A stretch of DNA of 64,000 bases, from NCBI RefSeq assembly GCF_037392515.1, contig NC_090291.1, positions 43,889,001 to 43,953,000 on the forward strand, given 5' to 3'. The stretch's first letter is position 1, and each line of letters begins with the position of its first letter. Shown here in pieces: positions 35,601-46,400 of this stretch. Below the pieces are notes generated by a model. The model saw nothing but the letters and a program-made list of their open reading frames with translations, made no database searches and was not told the origin of the DNA. Made by a program: the position numbers and the translations under genes. Origin of the DNA: Haliotis asinina (lineage: Eukaryota > Mollusca > Gastropoda > Lepetellida > Haliotidae).

Positions 35601-38600
35601 ATGATGGTTGGGGTAGGGCTAGGGGGTAGAGATATCAGCTAAGACATGATAATCCAATAAGCGAAGTAAATTAGGGAAGTACATGGCATGTCCTAACATA
35701 TATAACAATATCCAGTTCTGTCAATCTTCGGGTGGTCATGCCACCTAAAGATTTTGAAACATTTGTTCTACGCTTTCCCATGGGTATCACGTATCATACT
35801 CTTTTAAGTATCTTTACATAAACTCAGATAAAATAGTAGAGACACATTCAACACACAAGAAAAAGCACAAAACGTCTTTGAGATGACCCCTTGTGCCAGT
35901 AGGTAGCGCATGCATTTCATACCAAGTGAGTTGACAGTCCATTGTCATACCTGGTTGAGCGATCTAACTGACATCTTTAGTCTGATCTATTGTTTTCAGC
36001 AGCGTAAAAACAAGTTTTTTTTGTTTCTGACAGTACTTCATCGAGTCACATATACTATCGATGCATCAATAGTTTTTAATTTCTACCAATCTAAGTGTTT
36101 TTCGCTACACTCCACCAATGAGTCTAACAAAACCTAGAAGAAGATCACGCCAGGTAACCTTTGAGCAACCTATGACGATCCAATTAAAAGCGAGATGGCT
36201 AAACTGATTTAACCAATCAGACAACGGCTACTGTCTAGGATTCGGTGTGACTTACAAAATACACCGGTCACTGACACTGATCTCTCAACAAACGAAAATC
36301 TGCATATATCTCTGATATTTGACCTGCAGTATACACACTTTTTGCTTTCAGATGACATGGTTACCATCAGCTAATATTTCCACAAGCTGACATTCTTGAA
36401 TATTGCCAAAAATGCTGTTTTCAGCAACTGTTTGCTCGCTGTTGTGGCCTGCCCCATGTCCATCATCTGGAGGCAATTGTAGGGATAATAGCATTCGGGG
36501 TTGTACGGGTACAAACCTTGTGTGGGTTAAAGTTCAAAAGGTATGTGCGAGAGTCCACTTTAGCGATTTGGTAAGCTGTGCTCTGATTGGTCAGTCTCAA
36601 AGGTTTTGTGACTAGGTTTTGTTATATCCAGTAATATGAGTATAGGAGTGTAATGAATAACACTGGGGCTAAGTTTACTTAGACTGTCATTTCTACCATC
36701 CATTAACTGCTTTTGGAGACTCAACAGCAATCCATCAGTAGTTCAATGCATTGTTTCAACCCTGCTAAATACTGTTGAAGGACAAGGCTAGAACAAAGGT
36801 GGTAATTCATGCAAAGGTTGTAAAAATGTTTTTGTATAGTTCCAGGTAGTTATACATCATATCATAGACTTCATTTCAGTGTAGTAATGGAGAATCACAT
36901 GACAAACCGCTTCTTCTTTAAGGATTCCTTTAGCAGTTATACAAGGTCCCACCTCATTTGTAATAACATCCTCGATATCTCCAAGGTATACGTTCCGATA
37001 AGTCTTCTCTATACCCTTGATGTATCTATGACTAAGCCCAATAAATTTGTTACCTCCCTTGGCTGGCTTTTTATCCAATCAGGTGTATATGCTGGGAAGT
37101 TGAGCGAACCAATCACAACACACTTTCGCTTTTTAAATTATCTAACCGATTAAACTTGGCAACACGAACTATGCACAAATTCTCTGAAAGGAGTTCTTGC
37201 ATATACTTGTTTAAATTTTCGGACCTATCAGTGTGTCTGTATGATTTCTCCTAAATCCGAGTCGCTCTGCAAACAAACCTTCGCAGTTGCAACCACTATC
37301 TTTAATGACACTGGTAAGTTCAGTTGTAACGGCAGCTTAGCTGATTGGCTGAATGTGACTGTGAGAATGCAAGCCAGCAAAGGGAGGTAATAAAATTTTC
37401 AAACCAAACCGTAGATGCATCAATACTCTGGAGATATCGAGGATGTTGGCAAATATTTAATTCAGAGAAATTATCACTTTCCAGTTCTGCAATTTTTGCT
37501 GACATTTCCTTTTGACTGAGCACCAAACACGACTGAGCACCAAATATCCCTGAGCAAGCCTAGATAAATTCCCAAGAATGGAAGAAGATATGTTTTAGAT
37601 ACATTTCACTTCTTAAATTTTACATACTAACAAATAATTCTGAACCATTTTCACCATTTTAGGGATCTAGCTTCTACACTACAGCAGGTATGATTTTTTT
37701 TGGCAATCCAGAAAATTAGTAAACCTTATTTCACGCTTTGACAGAGTTTGTATCTATTCTCTTTACACTTTGACCAAGCTGGAATAACTATTGAAACTTA
37801 CCTCGATCATTTTCAGAAAGTTTGTCCAACTGTGTAACCATTGCAATAGGATATGGTGTTTCCTGAAGTATGGACTCCACCTTGAACCGGCACAATCCAG
37901 TAACCAGTAAAGTGTATGCTGGTCTTGGCCAGTTGGTTCCGGTTATCTGAACAACAACAGCTGCTGTGCCTATTGAATGAAGTGCTGTAAGCTCATCATC
38001 CTACAAAGTGAATTAAAAGAAAAAATTGGAAAATGTCAATTTGATTATTTATCATTAACATGACGTAAATTATATATATTCACCCACACTGTGTCCAAAC
38101 CTTTCCAAACAATTATCCAAAACTTGACAGCATCAGATTCTATTGATTGAAATGTTCTATATGTACTATTATATCTAAGCTTCTTAGGCTTAACAGAACT
38201 GGACCAAGCTTTAGTGTAGTTGCAGACAGTTCCTCTACAAAATGGAAGGGAAAATGATAGCCTTACTGTCAAAAGGGACGTGATCAATGCAAATTATTTT
38301 CCTTACGTTTTCACATTCAGACTGAAACATCACTTCATTGCCTTACAAATCTCATGATGAAAATTCACAAAACATCTACTTCAGTTTGACATCCCTTGAA
38401 ACATTGTCAACTCAAACTGAATACAACTATATCACAGAAACTACACATGGTAGGACATTCAGTTGTATGTTTTAATTATGAAACCAATGTAGCAATTAGA
38501 TTGTTCGAAATAAATGAGTCCACAGCAAGGTGGAAGAGATTGTTAGCTGATGGCTTATAGACCCTGTGTAATAAAGTTGTGAATAATATTAGTACTGTGA

Positions 38601-40092
38601 TGCAGCAGGTATGGTAAGTTTTCTTTTAAATATGAACAGTACTTATGATGAAGTTGTTCATGCGTAAGACATTGGTCGTATCACAACGTGTCTTAGAAAT
38701 ACTGATGCAGTAATTTTAACTTACCAAATATGTGAACAATGTCAACTTCTGAGAGTGGAACTTTCCCATGAATATTGGAAATAGTCAACAGTGTCTACTT
38801 TTCTTTGAATGACACATACCAACTTCACAGAAGGTAATATATATTTTCTAGCCCTGTATAAATAAAAATGAAGCCACATACCTCATCATCTTTAGAAGGA
38901 ATTTTCAAAATGCTGTAACTTTCTTTGAATGACACGTAACAACTTCACAGAAGGTAATATATATTTTCTAGCCCTGCATAAATAAAAATAAAGCCACATA
39001 CCTCATCATCTTTAGCTGGATCCTTAGGTATGACACCAATGACTGTACTGCTTAGTGTATTCCGCCCAAGGAGACGGCTCTTCACCATATTCATGCTGAA
39101 ATGTTGTACAACCATGTCTATAGTCACACTATTCTCATCAGTATCCAGGACACACAGCTGTTGAATTCAACTTCCAGTGTCCTTTGACAAAGAGTATTGT
39201 ACACTTTAGTTATTAAATCTTACATAAATACTACAATATATATCATCCAGCTGTCGTATGTTAACATCCAACTACTCTGTAGTTCACTAGATGGCCCTGG
39301 CTACATAGATTTCTGCAAATTGCTATATACTTGTGTAAAGACAGCCTTTTTGAAAGTTTTATTAGCAGGCTTGGAATGAAGGAAAAAGCCTGATATCTTG
39401 CTGTGAGGACTTTCATTGCTTTCATACAGAATAAGGAAAGGGTTGAAAGCCAAAAGACCTTCATTTGAAAGTTGCACAGTTTTCAATCAAATTCATCAGT
39501 GAACCCGTTCTCTCCAAAATAGTATCAAAGAAATATCATCATTCTACCGTTATATTTAATGCTGGGATTAAAGTTATATGAACGGTGCTGCTGCAATAAG
39601 AACAAATACGTTGTTATGATAAATAAAAATAACCCATCTACTCTATAGACTTCGTAAACATTATGGAACCATTGATAAAGTCTATCTCTTTAGAAATTTC
39701 TAGAGATCTTTGACGGTCTCTTTATTCGATTATACTGGAAATTTATATTTTAAAAAAAAAATACTACATAAAGATGAGGGAAAGTGAGAATGATGATCAA
39801 TGAAGTCGATTCATGTGCATGAGCCTTTCCTTTTATTATTGAATATGGCCCTTGGATCCAGCTGACAGGCACCTGTCACGTGACAATAACAGTAACAGAA
39901 AACCTATGACGATTGAAGTGAACGGGATCATGTACACATCGTTTAGGACAAACCAAGACAACGAGTGCAACTGAAAGACACTCACTTTCTGATGTTTCTA
40001 ACAGGAATTCGCATCGAGGAACCAGGTAGTAAGACATTTTCTGCCACTAAGAGCAGGGGCACCCGTCGTGGAATAGCTATGGAGGACGCCAT
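23696..40092 (-). CDS. LONP2: Peroxisomal Lon protease homologue LONP2, 17 exons, complete
   Basis: ATP-dependent serine protease of the peroxisome matrix; 847 residues (human about 852). Exons, 5' to 3': 40092-39986, 39095-39002, 38000-37802, 35046-34934, 34507-34355, 33481-33309, 32685-32587, 31766-31692, 31034-30849, 30397-30250, 29426-29347, 28590-28358, 27322-27066, 26516-26304, 25822-25631, 24818-24708, 23806-23696. All have AG/GT borders and compatible phases. Domains: N-terminal Lon domain (about 10-220), AAA+ module with Walker A GPPGVGKT (377-384) and Walker [11 protein letters not shown] (440-449), protease domain with catalytic Ser 738 in KDGPSAGVT and Lys 781 in GGIKEK. The C-terminus SKL is a type 1 peroxisomal signal, which separates it from mitochondrial LONP1. 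An acidic stretch ([11 protein letters not shown]) lies in exon 6. The role in matrix protein quality control is known for the family. The gene is divergent from the F-box gene at 40490. Confidence 0.95.
24095..24485. repeat. Diverged tandem repeat in LONP2 intron 16
   Basis: Three related units of about 140 bp, each with CTGGTGTCTGCATGATCACC-like, TGTAGGCTGT and GGGTACAACAGTTCATGAGA blocks. Confidence 0.7.
26102..26204. mobile_element. Short MITE, GGCTCCTTTCA ends, copy 1
   Basis: CTGGGCCTCCTTTCACAAAG to TAAAGGAGCCCCAG, sharing GTCACTAAGGTAA with the copy at 63358. A SINE A fragment abuts it. In LONP2 intron 14. Confidence 0.6.
26205..26287 (+). repeat. SINE A fragment in LONP2 intron 14
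   Basis: TCTTCAGCAACCCATACTTG to GACTTGGTTGACATATAC. Confidence 0.55.
26902..27034 (+). repeat. SINE A fragment in LONP2 intron 13
   Basis: GATGCTCATGCTGTTGATCA to CATTAAACAAACTAAC. Confidence 0.6.
27671..27732. repeat. Short tandem repeat in LONP2 intron 12
   Basis: GAATAGTTCTTGAACATA repeated about four times, with degenerate relatives (AGAATAG, TAGAACA) as far as 27950. Confidence 0.7.
29630..30150. repeat. Irregular minisatellite in LONP2 intron 10
   Basis: Loose repeats of 16-19 bp around TATGACACCACATCAGG. A long frame with Tyr-Asp-Thr-Thr-Ser runs is produced by the repeat. Confidence 0.8.
31271..31507 (-). repeat. SINE A in LONP2 intron 8
   Basis: (GTGA)n tail, ATATTCCAGCTATATAGCAG, then GATCTTCATGGGTCAC; a short internal deletion. 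Confidence 0.8.
32253..32517 (-). repeat. SINE A in LONP2 intron 7
   Basis: TTTAGTTTTACTCCACACTC to CCCCGTACCATTACAGG; nearly full length. Confidence 0.85.
32762..33024 (-). repeat. SINE A with expanded (GTGA)n tail in LONP2 intron 6
   Basis: About 24 GTGA units run into GATCAGCAGCATGAACACTG; the tail-proximal body is missing. Looks like microsatellite growth from a SINE tail. Confidence 0.8.
33045..33272 (-). repeat. SINE A, old copy in LONP2 intron 6
   Basis: CTCAGCAATATTACGACTGT, GAGTCTGACCACCCAATCCC and AAGCAGCATGAGTTGCTTAA show a diverged copy. Confidence 0.6.
35562..35890. mobile_element. MITE with 14-bp perfect TIR
   Basis: GGGGTCATCTCAAA at 35562-35575 and its exact reverse complement at 35877-35890; 329 bp, no coding content. 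No clear target duplication. In LONP2 intron 3. Confidence 0.65.
36087..36686. mobile_element. Non-autonomous TIR element, copy 1 (600 bp)
   Basis: Ends CAATCTAAGTG and CTTAGACTG; the interior matches copy 2 over most of its length. If two more bases are counted at the left end, flanks TAATTTCT and TCATTTCT suggest an 8-bp target duplication as in hAT elements. It encodes no transposase and lies in LONP2 intron 3. Confidence 0.65.
36965..37447. mobile_element. Foldback element in LONP2 intron 3
   Basis: Perfect 19-bp inverted arms (AACATCCTCGATATCTCCA at 36965-36983, partner 37429-37447) plus a second inner pair near 37049-37069 and 37370-37390. No coding content. Confidence 0.6.
38800..39015 (-). 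repeat. 120-bp tandem duplication over the LONP2 exon 2 splice donor
   Basis: 38800-38895 repeats 38920-39015 with few changes, including the exon-end GATGATGAG and donor GTATGTGGC. The intronic copy therefore holds a second possible donor without the exon body. Confidence 0.85.
39875..39884. promoter_or_regulatory. Palindromic E-box (CLEAR-like) in LONP2 intron 1
   Basis: GTCACGTGAC, the full palindrome bound by bHLH-ZIP factors of the MITF/TFEB/USF type, about 100 bp inside intron 1. Use in regulation is inference. Confidence 0.35.
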
Positions 40093-40489
40093 CTTGTACA
40101 GATGAACTTTGGCCTTTGAAGCTGGTTTCTGATTCCTTTTGCGCATCCTTAACTTGCGCCACAGATTATATTGCCGTATAAGAGACTGGGCCCAGCCTAT
40201 ACTGCAAACATAGGTTATATAATAGTTTTTACTGCATGTGAGATTAATTACATGGTATTGGTGTTTAAGCGTTATTATATCTCTATCGAAGGGACTGTAT
40301 TTTTAAGTTACTTTACAAACTTAATATTTGTTTATGCAATGGTAAATCACATGACATTTCTTGTAAACAAAATGGCTGCATCGAGTCATCTGCTTGTGAA
40401 CGTGATGTCATTTGAGGTCACGATCGTATAAGCTAAACGTACACGGATATAATCAGCAAACGACATTTCATATCAAGGTTGCGCAAATT
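40093..40489. promoter_or_regulatory. Shared divergent promoter region of LONP2 and the F-box gene
   Basis: Only 397 bp separate the two start codons, so both 5' UTRs and promoters must fit here. No clear TATA box is seen at a useful distance from either gene. Confidence 0.6.
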
Positions 40490-43400
40490 ATGGCTTCAAA
40501 ACTACCAACAGAGGTGAGTAGTTAACAATGCCAGTTTGTTGTTAACTCATTCTTTGACGTTTGAAGAATGACTTGACAACTTGTGAATGAGAACAACACA
40601 GGGGCTTGATAAAGATCATGAGTCTGATGAGATAGTTTTGGGGTCATAGTTTTAAAGGACATTTTAAGTTTTACCTTTCGAAAGGCGCATATCTTTTATT
40701 TCGAAATCCTCTTAATTGTTACGTGGTTTGAAAAGGATTTAAACAGGCCAAGTGACTGCGAAATGTAATGACAGTTTTATTCACGATACTTGAAAAATAC
40801 TTTCGGTCATAATCATTGCTAGATAAGGAAAAGAGGATATCTCCCCGAGGCAGACGATGGCAAAGATGAGATGGAAATATCGAGTTTAGATACCTAATTA
40901 TCAGTCCATGTGTCAAGATGTTAAATGCTGAAAGAAAGGCGTGTATTCATGATAAACGAATGATTTATTCTTTTCACCAATTAATACTTTATGTCATTTG
41001 CAACTCATGAAAGAAGACAGCATCATTTGCTTTAATACCCTCAACATTCTCAACTAAGTGCTATGAGACATAAACAACCCAACAGAATATGTCTGTTGAT
41101 TAATTCTTAAATGTATGAGCATGCTTGGTGTGTTGTGTGTTAATGTTATGAATATATAATTAGCTTAAATAACTCCATTTTGTGAGATAAAAGACAAGAA
41201 GCAATATGATGTTCGTTATCATGATCATGCTGTTTCATGGCAGTAATGTTATGAAAACAGTCAGTCATGTTATTATATACCTTTTTTCTTCATCCAGACA
41301 ACAAGTGCTGCCAGCATCTGAAGCAGAATTTTACAACAGACAGACATAATTGTTGTGGATTTGACTTTATGCCCAAATTATTTTATGTTTTAGATATGAG
41401 TAATAACTGCAATATATTTACATATGAAATCTAATTCCAGATTGAGTGTTTAGTGCTTTTTTTTTTTCTTTGTTTATTTCCCGAATTTTGTTGTTGCATG
41501 GATTACATAACGGAATATATTTATAATAAAGGAAAATCAAGTTCTATGGACAGTCAACTTCTTTATTTTTATTGCAATGGGTGCGAAATTTCAGTATAGG
41601 TACTACTTGCTCGATAGCGGTGTTAGTATCTACGCTGAAACGATGCACCTATTGCAGTTAACATAATAGAGAAGTTGACTATCCATAGAACTTGGTTTTC
41701 CTTCATCTATACAACTTCTAAAATGTCTTTCAAAGAAAATCAGTAATAAATTGTAGTTACCATCATGAAACATAATAGTGCATCCTTTGCGTGTAAACAT
41801 GCAAACCTTCCCTTACTAGCTTGCCAGTTTTATCCGCTAGGCAACGAAGGATCTCTATGAAGAATGTGAGTGTTGTTCAGTATAAACCAAAGTAAGACTG
41901 CGGCAGAGGGAAACTGGGAGGTCTTCCTGAATTTCCTTCTGTTACAGGATTACTTTTTCCAACAAAACTGAGGAGGATGTCTGGATGCTTTACAGAAAAT
42001 GTTGCTTTAAACCTGTTGCAGAAAGAGGATTAGGAATGATTGATAGATTTGCTTACGTTGATGCACTTAAAGGGGCACTGATGCGGAGCATTTTCCGTGG
42101 ACTGGGGTAAACTTTTGTTATTGTTTTTCTCCCGTGAGTACCCGGATGATATCCCAGAATTCGTGACTGGTTCGTGAACTCTGCTGCGCAGTCCGTAAGC
42201 GCAATTGATAGTTTAATTATAGACAGATCAACTGAGGTGAAGTCAATTGTACTTCATTACAAATGTATTATGAAAACAAATGAAACACTTTGAAGGTTAA
42301 TCATCTGCCAGTGGTAGAAATGGTAAAAAACTATTAGGACGGAAAAATAACGAAGCCAATGTACGTCTCTATATTTTGTCTCATAACCCTAATTAGTTTA
42401 TTGTCATATTTGTATGATTCTGAAAATTAATAAAAGAACACACGATTTGCTTATACTCATAGTAAATTTCTAACATAACAGCAACATTTATACATTGTAT
42501 AAATTGCCGATGTGGATCCTATTTCACGCACATACGCGATCTAGTGTGTGTTTTCTGTCATATGCATTATTTGTCAAATGCAAATAATGAACGTAAAACA
42601 GACTTTTATAGCAACAGTGTCAGGCTACTACCTTGTTCAGGAATGTATCCATCAATATCCACGTAAAAGAAATCGTATTCCATTCATCTGCAGCTGGTAA
42701 ATAATCCTGCTCTGTGTCGCGTGTCTTACAACTGTCTCATTTGCGAAAAAGTATCACATCGTTTCACGTCTTTCGTTGGTGAAAACTAGATAAAGCTCTC
42801 ATTGGTCTCCCAAGATAGCACACCTGGCAACTAATTGTATGATGTCCACTATTCTAAGTAATTTAGTTGACCAATATTGAACAATCAATCAACGCAAGGG
42901 TGGTTAATTCTTTGAAGGGAGGATGTTGTTTTTGCACGCACACTTTACGACAGGGTGTAGTCATCTACACACACTGCCTTTTGACAAATCCGCTAGAAGA
43001 ACAAAAGTAATTAATCAATCAGTGTGTTATCGGTTAATCCTTTGATCGATGTTTGTTTTTGTAACTCAGGTGATAAACCCTCTTGCATCACTTACATGCA
43101 CATATTACATAACATACAATACATTTGCCATTACAGACCTTAATTTATAATGTTGAGTATTTACTCCAGACAGGAGAAATGCCAAATGGGAACCTTTGTT
43201 GAGTAACCGAAGTGGTGTTGCTACTAATTATACCTGTTATAAATTCATGAATTGACCATCAAGAGAATGATGACAAATAACACGTGTAGGTTTACAACAT
43301 CAAACGCGAGTTACAGCAAGGAAGATGTAATCTCTGTGTCGCATGCAGCCTGAAAACACTTATGGGCCGAAACTGTTTTGAGGATACCAACGGAATTTCG

Positions 43401-46400
43401 TTACATAAAGAATACACACAGGCATTTGCTGTGTATTTTGGTAAATAAGTGAAATAAGTTTTTTTGTACGTAAGACAATTTTCAGATTTCTCTACCAAAG
43501 CCAAGGTCATCGTTTTTTTTTTGTTTACGAATTCAAATAAATCAACTGTGTGTTTTTATTATCATAAAAAAATAAACCATTGTAGCTACCATAGCTACCA
43601 AAATTTACGTATGCTATTTGCTATCACAGCTCAACCAACACTCAAAACTACCTAAATATACAGCTTTGCAATCTTCCGTACTGAAACAAATGGCTTGCTA
43701 CGTGCCTGTAGACATCATATTTTCATGTAACATGATTAAATATCGAGGTTAAAAACACAGAAATAGGATCAAATTGGATTAGTAAGTATACCATCCAAGC
43801 ATCCGAAAAGAACTACACTGCTGGGATATATGGTTACGATCAGACAAGGAATACCATGGATATTTTTAAACAAATGGCATGTGATGGGCATCCGGCCTCC
43901 TGACTGTTTAAGTGAAGAAATTTTGCTAATATGGACAGGAGCCCAGTTCCTTTGTCCGTCACGGTCGAAGGAGTGGGCACTGACCAATTTGCGGTCTGCT
44001 TTCGTATTTCGACCGTTGGCGAGAAGCATTATTCGCTCCGCATCAGTGCCCCTTTAAGTTGACATCAAATGTTGTGTTGTTTGGTATTTTAGAATCATTC
44101 CACAGTGATGATATATTTGACCATTATAACCCTGTAAATAATCACGATAATTATGAAATGATAAAGATTAACTTGGCATATTACCAGTTGGGTTATGTTG
44201 CATGATGTACCTGGTTACAGAGTTATTTCATTTCATGATTTCACAATGTTTATATTGTCACTCATGTCACTTAAAATAACCACCCTGGCTTGTATACGTG
44301 TGACAGTGATAACCAAGAGTCGCTGACAGTAGCCTACAGATCCCAGACAGTCGGTACAAACTTAATATCATGGCAAAGGTATGCAAGAAAACATTTTAGG
44401 GTTAACCCTTTTTAAATTGATTTGTAAGTCTGTATTTCATTACACTATTTGTACTAGTGATCTCAAAGAAGTTTATCAGGTTTAGATGCCTGCAGGTAAT
44501 GCTGGAAATAGGGAATGCCTTTGAAACAACTTCCAACTGGGACTTTTGAAATATGTTATTGTCTGCTGTGTCTCACTAACATGGCCTTGCAGGGCAATAA
44601 TATAGCCTAGTGGTTAAAGCGTTTTGCTCGTCACGTGGAAGACCCAGGTTTGATTACCCTTATTGTCACAATATGAAGCCCGTTTCTGGTGTACCCTGCC
44701 TTGATAATGCTTGCATATTGCTAAAAGTGGTGTAAAACTAGACTCACTTGCTCACATGGCTTTGTTCATCATTCTTCTTCCACTCTTTGTATTAATAAGA
44801 TACAAAGTATCATTCACAGTCTGGAATAAATTAAGCTGGTTGTTTTTGTTGTTAAGGTGGTAACAATAGTTTGGCAATCACTTTGGTTTCACCAATACTT
44901 TGTAATAATAGAGGACTAGATATGTACCATTCACATTCCAATATGAAAACTACTGGATATTTTTATAAATAAAGTAGTAACATTAACTTGCATGAGGTTT
45001 TATCTTCAATAACCAACTTCTGAACTGGTCCATAAACCTAAGATTAAGGTCTATCATGAGCTGAGCTCACGATCTCACACAAGCTTCAGACCAGTATACT
45101 TGCAGTATGGTTGTGTTTGCTTAAAAAGTTTACTCTGTTACTTGATAGCTGTCATGTGTTTAGTTAGGCAGGGGTGGTGAGGTAGCCCAGTGGCTAGAGT
45201 ATTCCCTTGTTACACCAAAGACTGAGAGGGATTCGATTTCCCACATGGGTACAGTGAATGACAGTCATTTCTGGTGTTCCCCGAAGTGATATTGCGGGAA
45301 TAATATTAAAGTGGCATAAAACTAAACTCACTACAGGGCTGTAAGGATGCATTGAACTATTGAGTAAGTGCGTGAGTTTAGTTTTGCACCGTACTCAGCA
45401 ATATTCCAGCTATATGGCGGCGGTCTGAAAATAATTGAGTCTGGACCAGACAATCCAGTGATCAACAACATGAGCATCAGTCTACACAATTGGGAATCGA
45501 TGACATGTGTCAACCAAGTCAGCGAGTCTGACTACCCGATCCCGTTAGTCGCCTCTTACGACAAGCATAGTTGCCTTTTATGGCAAGCATGAGTTGCTGA
45601 AGACCTATTCTAACCCGGGACCTTCACGGGTACATTGAACTATTGATGGATAGCAGTTGTTGAGTCTCTTAACAAGTAATCAATAGTAGAAACAAAAAAC
45701 TATCGATGCATCAATAGTATGTGTGACTATCAATAGTTAAGTAATTGACCTCTGTTGATAAATGCGCAACACAAACTACAGGAAGTACCATATTTGTTCA
45801 CTTTGATTTAGAGTTATCCACTCCTGTTATGATCTGGGTTTCAAGTTTCTTGTCTGTTATCAAAAGAAATTTAAACTACTCTAATCTGCTTTTATTTCTT
45901 ATAAACTATGCTGCATTCATTAAGGAATTCATTTAAAGTGAGATTTTTCAATGAGAAAAAAATATTGCAATAGTATTGCCATAGTTGATTGCAATAGGCG
46001 ATCAATATCGCAGTAGTATGTTAAAATACACTATTGCTATCACAATAGTTGTTTTCCCCTCAGTAGTAACCATTAATTTTGATTGCATGAGTCAAATATG
46101 CTGACCGTAAATTTGACAAGATTATTTACTCTCTATGTAAAAAGCTTGATTTGAATAAAGTGTAACATGTCATATTTGGGATTACACTTTCCTAGTAAGT
46201 CCCAAATGTCACACGTTATATTTGACTGTGTCCTAAGGCATTGTGTAACCATTGAATAAAGAGATAGATCTGTTTTCCGTACAAAATGATTGTAACAAAG
46301 GTATTGAAACCAGTCTAAGTAAACTTATCCTCAGTACTTTTCGTTACACTCCACTACTGAGTCTAACAAAACAGGAGGTCGCGTCAGATAACCTTTGAGA

